Shown here piece by piece: positions 17,375 to 26,228 of a stretch of DNA of 64,000 nucleotides (its first letter is position 1; the number at the start of each line of letters is the position of its first letter). Source of the stretch: Sphingobacteriales bacterium (GTDB lineage Bacteria; Bacteroidota; Bacteroidia; Chitinophagales; UBA2359). Location of the stretch: contig JADKCK010000110.1 in assembly GCA_016718845.1 (NCBI GenBank), positions 1-64,000 of the forward strand, given 5' to 3'. The notes beneath the pieces are model-generated. The model made no database searches, had not been told where the DNA came from, and saw only the letters and a list, made by a program, of their open reading frames with translations. The position numbers and the translations under genes are program-made.

Positions 17375-18244
17375 ATGAACGCTTATCTTTTTACGGGTCA
17401 AGGCTCGCAATATGCGGGCATGGGCAGCCACTTATTAGCTCTACCCAATGCCCAACAATGGCTAACGCAAGCCAACGAAGTACTAGGTTTTGATATTGCC
17501 GATGTGATGATAAACGGCACCGACGAAGACCTACGCCAAACACGCGTAACACAGCCTGCGGTGTTTTTGTTTTCGGTTATCAAAGCCAAGCTAAGCCCTA
17601 ATTTTGCCCCTCAAATGCTTGCAGGGCATTCGTTGGGCGAACTGTCGGCATTGGTAGCTGGCGGTGCTTTAAGTTTTACCGATGGATTGCGTTTGGTGTA
17701 CCAACGTGCCACAGCTATGCAAGCTGCCTGCGATGCAGTACCCTCGACAATGGCTGCTGTTATTGGTTTTGATGATGCAAAAACCGAAGAGGTATTAGCC
17801 ACCATAACCGACGATATAGTAGTGCCTGCCAATTACAACTGCCCTGGGCAATTGGTTATCTCGGGCAGTACCACAGGCATACAAACAGCTATGGTGCGGC
17901 TTAAAGAAGCCGGCGCACGCCGCGTATTGCCTTTGCCTGTTGGCGGAGCTTTTCACTCGCCTTTAATGGAACCTGCCCGTGCCGAGTTAGAAAAAGCCAT
18001 TCTTAACACCCACTTTAACGCACCTGTCTGCCCCATCTACCAAAACGTAGATGCACAACCAACACAAGACCCCGCAGCTATCCAACAAAAACTTATTGCC
18101 CAGCTAACTGCACCTGTGCGTTGGTCGCAAACCATACAAAACATGATTGCCAACGGAGCCACCTCGTTTGCCGAGTTTGGACCCAAACCAACCTTACTGG
18201 GCTTTATGAAAAAAATTGACCCCAATGCCGTTATTGTTGAGTGA
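17375..18244 (+). CDS. fabD: Malonyl-CoA:ACP transacylase
   Basis: 289 residues. Transfers malonyl from CoA to acyl carrier protein, the first dedicated step supplying type II fatty-acid synthesis. Seen: FTGQGSQYAGMG at residue 7, nucleophile motif AGHSLGELSAL with Ser86, and VGGAFHSPLM with the catalytic histidine near residue 192. The C-terminal FAEFGPKPTLLGFMKKI is typical. Probably in an operon with the upstream STAS gene; a bidirectional terminator follows. No other fab genes are in the window. Confidence 0.95.
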   Translation: MNAYLFTGQGSQYAGMGSHLLALPNAQQWLTQANEVLGFDIADVMINGTDEDLRQTRVTQPAVFLFSVIKAKLSPNFAPQMLAGHSLGELSALVAGGALSFTDGLRLVYQRATAMQAACDAVPSTMAAVIGFDDAKTEEVLATITDDIVVPANYNCPGQLVISGSTTGIQTAMVRLKEAGARRVLPLPVGGAFHSPLMEPARAELEKAILNTHFNAPVCPIYQNVDAQPTQDPAAIQQKLIAQLTAPVRWSQTIQNMIANGATSFAEFGPKPTLLGFMKKIDPNAVIVE

Positions 18245-18334
18245 TTGCTTGTGTTTGATACCAATCTAAAAAAGTGGTACTAATTTAGCAATGCTACCAA
18301 CAATAGCACAACTTGTGCCTACCCCGCACCAATA

Positions 18335-18373
18335 AAAAAACGGTCGTAACCTATTTGGTTACGACCGTTTTTT
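18335..18373. terminator. Bidirectional terminator between fabD and the minus-strand lipoprotein gene
   Basis: 17-bp perfect stem (18335-18351 with 18357-18373), 5-nt loop, with A and T runs at the two sides, between convergent genes. Confidence 0.9.
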
Positions 18374-18393
18374 ATGAGCTACCCAATTGGGGT

Positions 18394-19626
18394 TTAGTGT
18401 CCATGTCCTTCGTGTCCGTCTGCACCTTCTTCATCAAAAGGCATTTGAGGGGCAATTTGTTGAGCATCTAACATACTTGAGTCTATTGGGTTTTTTTCTG
18501 CCCATTTTTTGTAACTTTCGGCTTGCCAAAAGGCATTGTATTCGTCGCGAGGTAAAAAATTAGCTGGATTAACCTTAAAAAGTTCTTTCATTTTGGGGAA
18601 ATAAGCCACGGCATCGTCGTATTTACCACCGTCTATTAGTAAGCCCACCAAACGCCAGTAAGCATCTTCAAGGTCGGGGTCGGTTTTAATGGCATTTTCG
18701 AGGTACGAGCGTGCCTTTACGGTGTTTTGGTAACTGTAGCTAATATCCGAGCGAATAATATCTAGGTATGGGTCGCCGCCAATACTTTTATCTAAGGCAT
18801 CTATGCTAGTGTATAGTTTCAGCGAGTCGTGGTCTGCCATTGCCATGTTCATTTGCATATATGCAAGGGCGGCATCGTTGGGAAATAGGTTTTGGTATTC
18901 TTCAATTGCATCGTCGTAGGTTTTGCCACCCATTTGGTGTGCTATATTTAAACGCATTACCTGCAACATTTTATCTTGTTGCAACGCTTTGGGCATAGTG
19001 GCATAAAGGGCTAAGGCTTCGTCGTATTTTTTTTGTTCTGCTAAACCTGTTAGGGTGTCAATTTTTGCCAAGTTGCGGATAAAAGCTTGTTCTGTTGATG
19101 GGGTTTTGTTCATCTTTACCGAGTCTAGTTTATTTGCCAATGGCGAATAATACAAGCGTTGAAGGGTGGAGCTAAAGGTTAAACCGCCGCGGTAAATGTA
19201 AAAATCTTTTATCAGCACCTTATCTTCGGTGCTATCCGAAGGGGTTAAATACATTTCGATATAGTTAATACCCTGCGACGATGCTACGCGATAAAAAGCG
19301 GTAGGTTGTGGCGATGTTTTTATTTTCAACAGTTTTATAGCACCATCTTCGCCCAATAAATTAACGATGGTTTCGCCCACATTTAGGTCGTGTTGTACGC
19401 CCATTTCAAAGCCTTTTCGGTACTCGTCGGGTACTTCTATGGAGTTAACAATGTTGTTGATAATGGCTTGAAACCCAAAATGTTGGTTAAAAAAATCGGG
19501 ATTGTGTTCGTTGATGCTTTTTTCGAGTTTAGTAGCAAAGGCATCGTAGTTGCTAGTATCTTTTTTACAACTTTGTAGGCTTGTTATAGTGATAAAAGCA
19601 AGCAATAGCAAAAAGTAGTTTTTCAT
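18394..19626 (-). CDS. TPR-like outer-membrane or periplasmic lipoprotein
   Basis: 410 residues from the ATG at 19626. A longer frame to 19692 exists, but it would run through the leader hairpin and into the promoter. Signal peptide NYFLLLLAFITITSLQSC ends in lipobox LQSC, so the mature protein is lipidated. The N-terminal half is unassigned; the C-terminal half (about residues 180-350) has helical repeats of TPR character (KKYDEALALYATMPKALQQD; KTYDDAIEEYQNLFPNDAAL; ARSYLENAIKTDPDLEDAYW; GKYDDAVAYFPKMKEL). It ends in a His/Glu/Gly tail (GADGHEGHGH) that could bind metal. Function unknown; a scaffold role is the usual guess for such proteins. Confidence 0.75.
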   Translation of the reverse strand: MKNYFLLLLAFITITSLQSCKKDTSNYDAFATKLEKSINEHNPDFFNQHFGFQAIINNIVNSIEVPDEYRKGFEMGVQHDLNVGETIVNLLGEDGAIKLLKIKTSPQPTAFYRVASSQGINYIEMYLTPSDSTEDKVLIKDFYIYRGGLTFSSTLQRLYYSPLANKLDSVKMNKTPSTEQAFIRNLAKIDTLTGLAEQKKYDEALALYATMPKALQQDKMLQVMRLNIAHQMGGKTYDDAIEEYQNLFPNDAALAYMQMNMAMADHDSLKLYTSIDALDKSIGGDPYLDIIRSDISYSYQNTVKARSYLENAIKTDPDLEDAYWRLVGLLIDGGKYDDAVAYFPKMKELFKVNPANFLPRDEYNAFWQAESYKKWAEKNPIDSSMLDAQQIAPQMPFDEEGADGHEGHGH

Positions 19627-19640
19627 GTAAAATGCGTTTA

Positions 19641-19674
19641 AAACCCCGACAATGTGCTTGCATTGTCGGGGTTT
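19641..19674 (-). promoter_or_regulatory. Leader hairpin upstream of the TPR lipoprotein gene
   Basis: 14-bp perfect inverted repeat (AAACCCCGACAATG and its complement, 6-nt loop) between the -7 box at 19691-19699 and the ATG at 19626. It would form at the very 5' end of the mRNA; a GGGGTTTT end gives it partial terminator character. Confidence 0.6.
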
Positions 19675-19690
19675 GTTGTTAAAACAAGCC

Positions 19691-19699
19691 ACAAAGGTA
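19691..19699 (-). promoter_or_regulatory. -7 box for the TPR lipoprotein gene
   Basis: Minus strand reads TACCTTTGT, a match to TAnnTTTG. It supports the start at 19626, because the longer frame would start inside the promoter. Confidence 0.6.
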
Positions 19700-19808
19700 G
19701 CTTTTATTTTAATGATTGAGTGCCTATTTGCCTAAAAATATGGGTAATTGTGGCTAAATTTGATACTAAGATGATAAAAGCATGTAATTTGGCAGTGATA
19801 ACTCGATG

Positions 19809-19875
19809 TTGGGGTGCCACCAACTAAACAAATCAGGGAGTGCCAATCATCACCCCAAAAAAGCATTTTTGCATT
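19809..19875 (+). repeat. Dispersed GGGGGTG hairpin element, copy B
   Basis: TTGGGGTGCCACCAACT, then AGGGAGTGCCAATCATCACC and CCAAAAAAGCATTTTT. It matches copy C (inverted, 41696-41776) closely over its first 60 bases but lacks the CGCGTCAAGCGGGG tail. It lies in the 333-base gap 19627-19959, which otherwise holds only the promoter and leader hairpin of the minus-strand gene. Confidence 0.7.
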
Positions 19876-19959
19876 TCGACCACATTGAACGTGAGCCTTG
19901 GGTTTAGCAAGTGGTTGTGGTTTGGGAGTGTTTGTTTGATTAAATAAGTAGTTTTTACT

Positions 19960-20688
19960 TTATTTTTGCAAAGAAATATTGCCGATATTGGTTTTTAGCT
20001 GTTCTACTTTATTAATTTGGATTTGTGCTTCTTGGTCTTGTTTTTCTTGCAAACCTTGGTTTTCGCGCAGCATCAACTCCGAGCGGGTAACGGCTTCTTT
20101 AGCGGCGGCTATTTGTTTTAATATTTTGTCGTTGTTGTCTTTCAATCGTTTGCGTTCGTCGCGTATAGCCAGCATTTTTTTCTCTTCGACCACTAGCCTT
20201 GTTTTTAGTGCCGCAATAGACTCATTAGCACCAAAGTCGTGGAGCATTTGTGTGGCGGCTTTGTGTTGTTCGGCATGAGTGGTTTTGTTGAGGTAGGCTC
20301 CGCCCAAGTCAAAAAATACTTTTAAGATAGTGCCTTCGGGATATTTATCTATCTCGGAGTAAATATCAATGGCATTTTCGCTAATTTTGGGTATGCTTGC
20401 GTTGTCGGTAAAATAGCCTTCTTTGTTCAAATTAGTTTTACCTTTGCAGTTTTTCAAAAACTTTTTCCAGTTTTTATTTACCACCGATGGGTTAGCCGAA
20501 GGCATTAATACTTTAATGCCCGATTTACCGTTTTCGACAATATCAATGGTTTCGACTGTTGGCGATACGGGTGTATTAACCGCCGGCGCTGTATTTACGG
20601 TGGCAGTAGCGGTTTGGGCAGCAAGAGGTTGATACAATAAAGAGGCAAAAAAGATGCCCAAGTACAATAAGGGAGATTTAGGGGTCAT
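19960..20688 (-). CDS. Exported coiled-coil protein of unknown function
   Basis: 242 residues. Signal peptide PLLYLGIFFASLLYQPLAAQ with cleavage likely after AAQ or LAA. After a Thr/Val/Pro-rich linker comes a globular part (GIKVLMPSANPSVVNKNWKK, FLKNCKGKTNLNKEGYFTDN), then a long charged helix from about residue 150 to the end (ALKTRLVVEEKKMLAIRDER; RSELMLRENQGLQEKQDQEA) that reads as a coiled coil. I do not assign a function. A -7 box on the minus strand at 20726-20734 fits transcription as a single gene. Confidence 0.7.
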   Translation of the reverse strand: MTPKSPLLYLGIFFASLLYQPLAAQTATATVNTAPAVNTPVSPTVETIDIVENGKSGIKVLMPSANPSVVNKNWKKFLKNCKGKTNLNKEGYFTDNASIPKISENAIDIYSEIDKYPEGTILKVFFDLGGAYLNKTTHAEQHKAATQMLHDFGANESIAALKTRLVVEEKKMLAIRDERKRLKDNNDKILKQIAAAKEAVTRSELMLRENQGLQEKQDQEAQIQINKVEQLKTNIGNISLQK

Positions 20689-20725
20689 AAAAAAAGATTT
20701 TAGGGAAAGATTTTGGTGTCGAGTG

Positions 20726-20734
20726 ACAAAGGTA
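20726..20734 (-). promoter_or_regulatory. -7 box for the coiled-coil protein gene
   Basis: Minus strand reads TACCTTTGT, 38 nt upstream of the ATG at 20688; TTTG on the minus strand at 20754-20751 could serve as the -33 element, with a short spacer. Confidence 0.5.
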
Positions 20735-20911
20735 AGGCTTTTTTACATTGCAAATACACTAAATGCCAAAATAAAAGCAGCAATATTACAAAGTTAGGCA
20801 GTATAGGCAGTAAAGGTTGCTAGCTTTTGGCACTACTATACAAATTTGTGGGTTAAGCCGTAAAAAGCCCTTACTTTGTGGTAATGGCTTTTTGTTGGCT
20901 ATTTGTTTGGC

Positions 20912-21775
20912 TTATTTTACAAACGGGATATGGAGCATTTGGCGGGTTTCGGCAATGGTGGCTACCTCGCGTCCCATCATGTTGGCTAGTTTAACACCCC
21001 ATTCTACACACTCGCCATTAGATTTTGCCATTTGGTTGTTGGGCAGATAAAAGTTATCTTCTAATCCTACCCTAAAATTACCGCCCATTGTACAAGCAAC
21101 GGCTGCCATTTGCCACTGTTTGCGACTAATAGCAATTACTTGCCAGAAGGCATCTTTGGGTACTTGGCTTATTTGGTGCATTAGGTTTTCGGTGGTGGCG
21201 GGTATGCCCCCCAACACGCCCATTACCAAGCTGTAGCAAGCATTGGCGGGCAGTAATCCCATTTTGCGCAGTGGCTCGGCATTGCGGATATGTCCGGTAT
21301 CAAAGCACTCCATCTCGGGGGTGATGTTGTTTTCGCTCATAGTTTTTACCACTTCTATCATGGTATCAAACGAGTTTTCGAATACGCCGTTCCAGATAAA
21401 TTGTTTGGCTTTTTCCGAAAAAATGGCGTAGTTCATGCTGCCCATATTAAAGGCTGCCATGTCGGGTTTTACAACGGGCAGGTGTTTTATGCGGTCGGCA
21501 ACCGACAAACCTATTGCCCCCGTCGAGTAGTTGATGATTACATCGGGGCAGCGTTTGCGTACTTCTTCTTGTATTTGTTCAAACACCTCTGTACGCCAAC
21601 TTGGTATACCATCGTCTTCGCGGGCGTGTATGTGCACAATGCTTGCTCCGGCATCAACGGCGCGTTTGGCTTCTTCGGCTATCTCTACGGGTGTGTAGGG
21701 TATATAAGGGCAGTTTAGCCTGCTTGTTGCAGCACCTGTTAGGGCTGCCGATAAAATTAATTTTGAGTATGACAT
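20912..21775 (-). CDS. BKACE-family (DUF849) beta-keto acid cleavage enzyme
   Basis: 287 residues from the ATG at 21775; an upstream in-frame extension to 21982 runs through the -7 box at 21889-21897 and is rejected. TIM-barrel Zn enzyme family that condenses a beta-keto acid with acetyl-CoA and cleaves it; the type member is 3-keto-5-aminohexanoate cleavage enzyme (lysine fermentation). Seen: ILSAALTGAATSRLNCPYIP at the N-terminus, metal-binding HxH in IVHIHARE, INYSTGAIG, NMGSMNYAIF, ECFDTGHI, and GGNFRVGLEDNFYL near the C-terminus with the conserved Arg and Glu. Substrates vary in this family and there are no pathway neighbours, so the specific reaction is open. Confidence 0.85.
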   Translation of the reverse strand: MSYSKLILSAALTGAATSRLNCPYIPYTPVEIAEEAKRAVDAGASIVHIHAREDDGIPSWRTEVFEQIQEEVRKRCPDVIINYSTGAIGLSVADRIKHLPVVKPDMAAFNMGSMNYAIFSEKAKQFIWNGVFENSFDTMIEVVKTMSENNITPEMECFDTGHIRNAEPLRKMGLLPANACYSLVMGVLGGIPATTENLMHQISQVPKDAFWQVIAISRKQWQMAAVACTMGGNFRVGLEDNFYLPNNQMAKSNGECVEWGVKLANMMGREVATIAETRQMLHIPFVK

Positions 21776-21888
21776 GTTGATAAAATGATGAATTAAAAGA
21801 TGGTGGTTGGGGCTGTCGGCTATGTAAATACGCAAGAGCGTAAAAAAGCCAGTAGCCAAAAGCCGATAGCCAATAGCGTAAACAAGGC

Positions 21889-21897
21889 ACAAAGTTA
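21889..21897 (-). promoter_or_regulatory. -7 box for the BKACE gene
   Basis: Minus strand reads TAACTTTGT, about 115 nt upstream of the ATG at 21775. Confidence 0.5.
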
Positions 21898-22012
21898 GCA
21901 TTTTTGTACAAATAAGCGCTTCTTTGCCTATTTTATACACTAAAGTTAATAAAAACGCCTGCTGTTTATACCCTATAAACAAGGCAATCTCTTGATTTTC
22001 CCGCTATTTTTC

Positions 22013-22053
22013 AACGTTCATCTAACTTGGTCGAACGTTCATCTAACTTGGTC
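22013..22053. repeat. 20-bp direct repeat
   Basis: AACGTTCATCTAACTTGGTC occurs at 22013-22032 and again at 22034-22053, one base apart. Confidence 0.85.
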
Positions 22054-22449
22054 CAATGTATCCCAAAATTTCGGTTACTACCACTTACTCACCGATACAA
22101 GTATCGGTGCTACCTGCTTATCAAGCAAAAGGGAATATAACTTGGTGGGCTGATGAAATTTGAGCGTTTTAGTACTTATTTTGCCATTTTAAGCATCAAC
22201 AAACCCAAATATTAAGTAAAATTACCCTTAAATATAGTGCATCATCTAACAAAAAGTGGTTTATTTTACAACTATAATCTGCCTTATTTTGTTACGTATG
22301 TTCATCATCATTCGCCAAATAACAAAGTATTTAGCCACTTAAAAGCAACATTTTATCGCCCAAATCCCCAATTTACCAAACATTTTGTTTTTTTTTCGCA
22401 CACATTACGCAAATGTCGGTAGTTGTTTGTAAATTGCAGCGTTTTTGGG

Positions 22450-22770
22450 GGTCTAATCCCCCTAGCCCTTTTTTTTCAAAAAGGGGGGACTATAAGCAGA
22501 CTTGTAAACTTGTTTGCTTCGCAAACTTACAAAAGCAAGTTTGCTTTGCAAACTTGCTTTCTCTTAATCTCTCCCTTTTTTCAAAAGGGGGACGATTAAA
22601 AGTTTCGCTTGCAAATCGTATCTAATCCCCCTAGCCCCCTTTTTTCAAAAAGGGGGGACTATAAGCAGACTACAAAAAGTTTGCAAAGCAAACTTGCTTT
22701 TTCTTAAACTCCCCCTTTTTTCAAAAGGGGGACGATTAAAAGTTTCGCCCGCGAAACTTTTAATCAGGGG
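22450..22770. repeat. Two copies of a palindrome-rich intergenic repeat
   Basis: Copy 1 (about 22450-22617) and copy 2 (about 22619-22770) share, in order: TCTAATCCCCCTAGCCC, a hairpin of C/T run and A/G run (TTTTTTCAAAAAGGGGGG), GACTATAAGCAGACT, a palindromic AAGTTTGC/GCAAACTT block, a second hairpin CTTTTTTCAAAAGGGGGACG, and ATTAAAAGTTTCGC. Copy 2 ends in the palindrome AAAAGTTTCGCCCGCGAAAC and its complement. Noncoding, directly upstream of the gene at 22807. Confidence 0.75.
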
Positions 22771-22806
22771 GATTTTAACACACATTATTTATCAACCAAA
22801 AATAAA

Positions 22807-25800
22807 ATGGCTCAAGTACCTACCATTCTTATTGGGCTGGGTGGTCTCGGCTCGTCTATTGTCGACACCATTTATAGCTGGATTCCGCTCGACAAGCGCG
22901 AATTTGTAGCTATCCATGCCTTTGACACCAATGTCAACGACATATCGAAACTTAAAAACCTAAAACGCGAAAACCTTACCCAAACCAGCACCAACTGGAC
23001 AGTGGGCGAATACCTGCGCATGGCAGACGATTCGGTGAAAGATTGGTTTCCTTACGAACAAACCGAAATCCAACGCAAATCGTTAACCGATGGTGCTGGG
23101 CAGATACGCGCCGTGTCGCGTTTGGCGTATAGGGCATCTATGGAAAGCGGCAAATTGGGTAATTTGCACAACAGCATCAACCACATTTTCCGCGAAACAG
23201 GCGAGTCTATGACCAGCAGCGCCCGCGTAATGATTATCTGCTCGATTGTGGGCGGAACAGGTGCGGGTATATTTCTGCAAACCGCTATGTATATGCGCGA
23301 TTTGTTAGAGTTGGATTTTCATCGCAAAAATGTACTCATTCGGGGGGCTTTTATATTGCCCGATTGCTTGGTGTTAAGCAACATTATTCATGGCGACGAA
23401 ATAGAAAACATACGCGCCAATGCCTACGCCAGCATCAAAGAGCTAAACGCTATTACGCGCAATGCAGCCATGGACAATGGCGGCAAACAAGGCGTAAACA
23501 TAGAGTTAGAGTACAAACCTAACCAAGTAGACTCGCAGGGACGTTTGGCACATGTTATATCGCAACGCAACTTGCCCTACAACTTCGCCTTTTTGTTTGA
23601 CTTTGAAAACACCGAAAAAAACAATCTCAAATACTTCTCGAACTACATTATGCAGGTAGCCCGAGCCAGTTATTTGGATTTGTTTAGCCCAATGGCAAAC
23701 GACCGCTTCTCGAAACAAGACAACCAAATATTGTCGATGATAGAGAACAACGGTCTTAGCCGTTATTGCGGTGCAGGCGTGTCGTCGTTGGTGTATCCAT
23801 ACAACGACATGGTGTATTACTACGCCCTAAAATGGTCTGCCGAAGGCTTATCAAACGAATGGTTGAAAATTGACGAACAATACGAGTCGGATTTTAGACA
23901 ATACGAACGCGACCTAAAAAGCGGTATCCCGCGCGAAAAACCACTGCTTGCCGACCGCTATCGCGAAATATTGTTTCAGTTGGCTAACCAACAAACGCCT
24001 ATGCCCTTTTTTAAACAGGCTTATGCAGCAGCACACATACTAGACAAACGCGGCGAAGTAGGACGACCCAAAGCCGAACTATTTTTGGAAGCCTTGGGCA
24101 GACGTATAGACACCATTATTAATACCGACGAAAAACTGCGCACCCTGCAAGCACAATGTGGCTTAGACGAAAACCGACTGAAAGATACCGCACCCGCCAA
24201 AGACGAAATTACTAACCGCGAAGAAGGTTTGTATTATTACCAACAAGGCGTGCGTACCTTTATCCAAAATACCAAAAACTACTTGCTAAACGAAGTAAGC
24301 CTGCAAGACGGCGACCTGCCCGAAGCAGTAAGCGGCGACGACTATAAACTAAACACCTGGATACTAAAACAACCCGAAGCTATGCACCCCGTAACGGTTC
24401 GTTTCTTTTTGTATCAGGTAGAGCGACTGCTGGAAGCAAAAATTAAAGAGCTAACGCCCACCAACGATATGCTCGAAAAAGCCTTAGATAACTACAAAAA
24501 AGCCTACGACCTCGACGACACCGAAGACATCATCGAATCGGCAACCGACCGCGTAGAAGATGCATCAAGACAAGGTATGTTTGGTAGGATGTTGAACAAC
24601 AAATTTAAAGACTTTATCAACGAGTACATCGACAAGTCGGGCAAACAACTAAACAACCTAAACCGCTACCGCAAAGACCGCCTAACCGAATACCTATACC
24701 GCGACCTGCAAAAAGCCGTGCAAGATATGAGCGCCGAGTGGGAAAACTACTTTAAAAACCTGCGCGACGTGCGCACAAGCCTAAACAACGAGCTAAATAT
24801 TGCCGCCGCTAAACACGACAACGCATCGGACCCTACGATAGTGTACGTACTGGCATCGGCAGATAACAAAGCCAAAGTTTGGGAAAGTATTAGGTTAGAT
24901 TTAGGCACCGATAGCCTGCCACTTGCCATAGCCGCCCAAATTTATGTAGGACAGTATCAGCGATTTGTTAAAAAACGCAAAGGCGATTACCTAACCGAAC
25001 AAGCCGCCGACCGCGTGGAGGAAATGTTTAGAAAAGACGTACTGAACTGGTGTATCGAAAAAATACAAAAGGTTGATGCCCTAAACCTAAATATAGTGCG
25101 CGCCTTGCGCCGCGAAGCACAACTAAAAGCCCTGCCCGACAACGAAATTAATAGGTACATAAAAGACAAAATATCGGTACTAAACAACCTTGCACGACCC
25201 TTTGTGCCGGCTGCCAATAATGTAACCGAAATAAACTCGTGGGGACTTAACCCCACCTGCACCAACGAAATGGCAGGAACAGACAAAAAAGATTTGTTTG
25301 GCGACTCGGACTTGGTAGAACACGCTGCTTTTTCGGCCTACGAAATTATCCGCAGCCGCACCATCTTTGGCTTAACCATAGACCATTTTACCAAGTTTTA
25401 TTGCGGCGATAATATGGGTACAAACTCGGGCGAGTACTACAAAGCCTACAACAACCGCATACGCAAACTAACCCAACAAGGCAATACCGTTACGCCACAC
25501 CTCGACAAACGCTGGCACCTACAAGCCTATCTGCCCGAAATTTCGCAGTTGCGCGTCGATGAAGACCGCACCAACATTAACCGCTCGCTTATTTGGGGTA
25601 TATTGTATGGCTACCTACAAAACATTAACGAGTATGGCAGATTAACCTGGCTGTTTAACGACGATGCAGGCAGCCGACTGATACAAGCTGGCTCGCAACC
25701 CGCCGAGCAATATATGCACTCGTTGCATCAGGCACTATACCACAACCCTATTATTGTGGATAAAGTACTAAAACGCAGCGACGAACAAGCCGCCCGCGAC

Positions 25801-26169
25801 ATGAGCGACTACCGCGACGACATAACAAAACACGCTTTTTATAACCGAGCGCAAGCACTTACCTATTTTCCGGCAGGTGCAAGCCGCACCATTAACATGG
25901 TAGATGCCATTTTGCGTTTCCCCGACGGAAACCCCTCTGACCAAAGCCTTATTGTTGATGGCAACGCCTTGCTTAAAATGCTGCTCGACGAAATTATGAC
26001 TTACTACACCAAAGTAATGGGCAGCTACCGCGCTACCTTAGCCAAACAACAAGCCATTGCCTTTATCGACGACCTATTGGCTAAATCGGAGTACTACCAA
26101 CAAGCCGACCGTGCAGGTATACAATACCGCACTTGGCAAAATATTGTTGACGAAGTAAAAAGAAGTTAA
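22807..26169 (+). CDS. Large tubulin/FtsZ-superfamily protein (Tubulin_2-like)
   Basis: 1120 residues. The N-terminus has VPTILIGLGGLGSSIVDTIY, a nucleotide-binding glycine loop like that of the tubulin-like family, and at about residues 142-153 IICSIVGGTGAGIF, matching the tubulin/FtsZ signature GGGTG(S/T)G that contacts the GTP phosphates. The region between and to about residue 370 is the probable GTPase domain (RGAFILPDCLVL; ENIRANAYASIKELNAIT). The remaining 700 residues are charged and mostly helical (ELTPTNDMLEKALDNYKKAY; QLNNLNRYRKDRLTEYLYRD), with no transmembrane segment or signal peptide, so cytoplasmic. Family knowledge: large bacterial members have been suggested to act in membrane remodelling. 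Single gene: repeats upstream and a strong terminator downstream. No recognised partner is adjacent. Confidence 0.75.
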   Translation: MAQVPTILIGLGGLGSSIVDTIYSWIPLDKREFVAIHAFDTNVNDISKLKNLKRENLTQTSTNWTVGEYLRMADDSVKDWFPYEQTEIQRKSLTDGAGQIRAVSRLAYRASMESGKLGNLHNSINHIFRETGESMTSSARVMIICSIVGGTGAGIFLQTAMYMRDLLELDFHRKNVLIRGAFILPDCLVLSNIIHGDEIENIRANAYASIKELNAITRNAAMDNGGKQGVNIELEYKPNQVDSQGRLAHVISQRNLPYNFAFLFDFENTEKNNLKYFSNYIMQVARASYLDLFSPMANDRFSKQDNQILSMIENNGLSRYCGAGVSSLVYPYNDMVYYYALKWSAEGLSNEWLKIDEQYESDFRQYERDLKSGIPREKPLLADRYREILFQLANQQTPMPFFKQAYAAAHILDKRGEVGRPKAELFLEALGRRIDTIINTDEKLRTLQAQCGLDENRLKDTAPAKDEITNREEGLYYYQQGVRTFIQNTKNYLLNEVSLQDGDLPEAVSGDDYKLNTWILKQPEAMHPVTVRFFLYQVERLLEAKIKELTPTNDMLEKALDNYKKAYDLDDTEDIIESATDRVEDASRQGMFGRMLNNKFKDFINEYIDKSGKQLNNLNRYRKDRLTEYLYRDLQKAVQDMSAEWENYFKNLRDVRTSLNNELNIAAAKHDNASDPTIVYVLASADNKAKVWESIRLDLGTDSLPLAIAAQIYVGQYQRFVKKRKGDYLTEQAADRVEEMFRKDVLNWCIEKIQKVDALNLNIVRALRREAQLKALPDNEINRYIKDKISVLNNLARPFVPAANNVTEINSWGLNPTCTNEMAGTDKKDLFGDSDLVEHAAFSAYEIIRSRTIFGLTIDHFTKFYCGDNMGTNSGEYYKAYNNRIRKLTQQGNTVTPHLDKRWHLQAYLPEISQLRVDEDRTNINRSLIWGILYGYLQNINEYGRLTWLFNDDAGSRLIQAGSQPAEQYMHSLHQALYHNPIIVDKVLKRSDEQAARDMSDYRDDITKHAFYNRAQALTYFPAGASRTINMVDAILRFPDGNPSDQSLIVDGNALLKMLLDEIMTYYTKVMGSYRATLAKQQAIAFIDDLLAKSEYYQQADRAGIQYRTWQNIVDEVKRS

Positions 26170-26186
26170 TTTGCAAACCTAAACAC

Positions 26187-26228
26187 AAAATCCCCCCAAG
26201 TAGCTTTTAGCCGTTCGGGGGGATTTTT
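26187..26228 (+). terminator. Terminator after the tubulin-like gene
   Basis: AAAATCCCCCC (26187-26197) pairs with GGGGGGATTTT (26217-26227), followed by T. Confidence 0.85.

Larger units (their letters stand above)
21898..22806. other. Repeat-rich intergenic region before the tubulin-like gene
   Basis: About 900 bases without a credible gene. Contains a 20-bp direct repeat (22013-22032 and 22034-22053), an 18-bp near-palindrome ACCGATACAAGTATCGGT (22091-22108), an A+T-rich stretch with nothing recognised (22110-22440), and two copies of a long palindrome-rich repeat (22450-22770). Confidence 0.6.

Noticed and set aside
21776..21982. N-terminal extension of the BKACE enzyme
   Set aside because: It runs through a -7 promoter box and adds 69 residues absent from the family.
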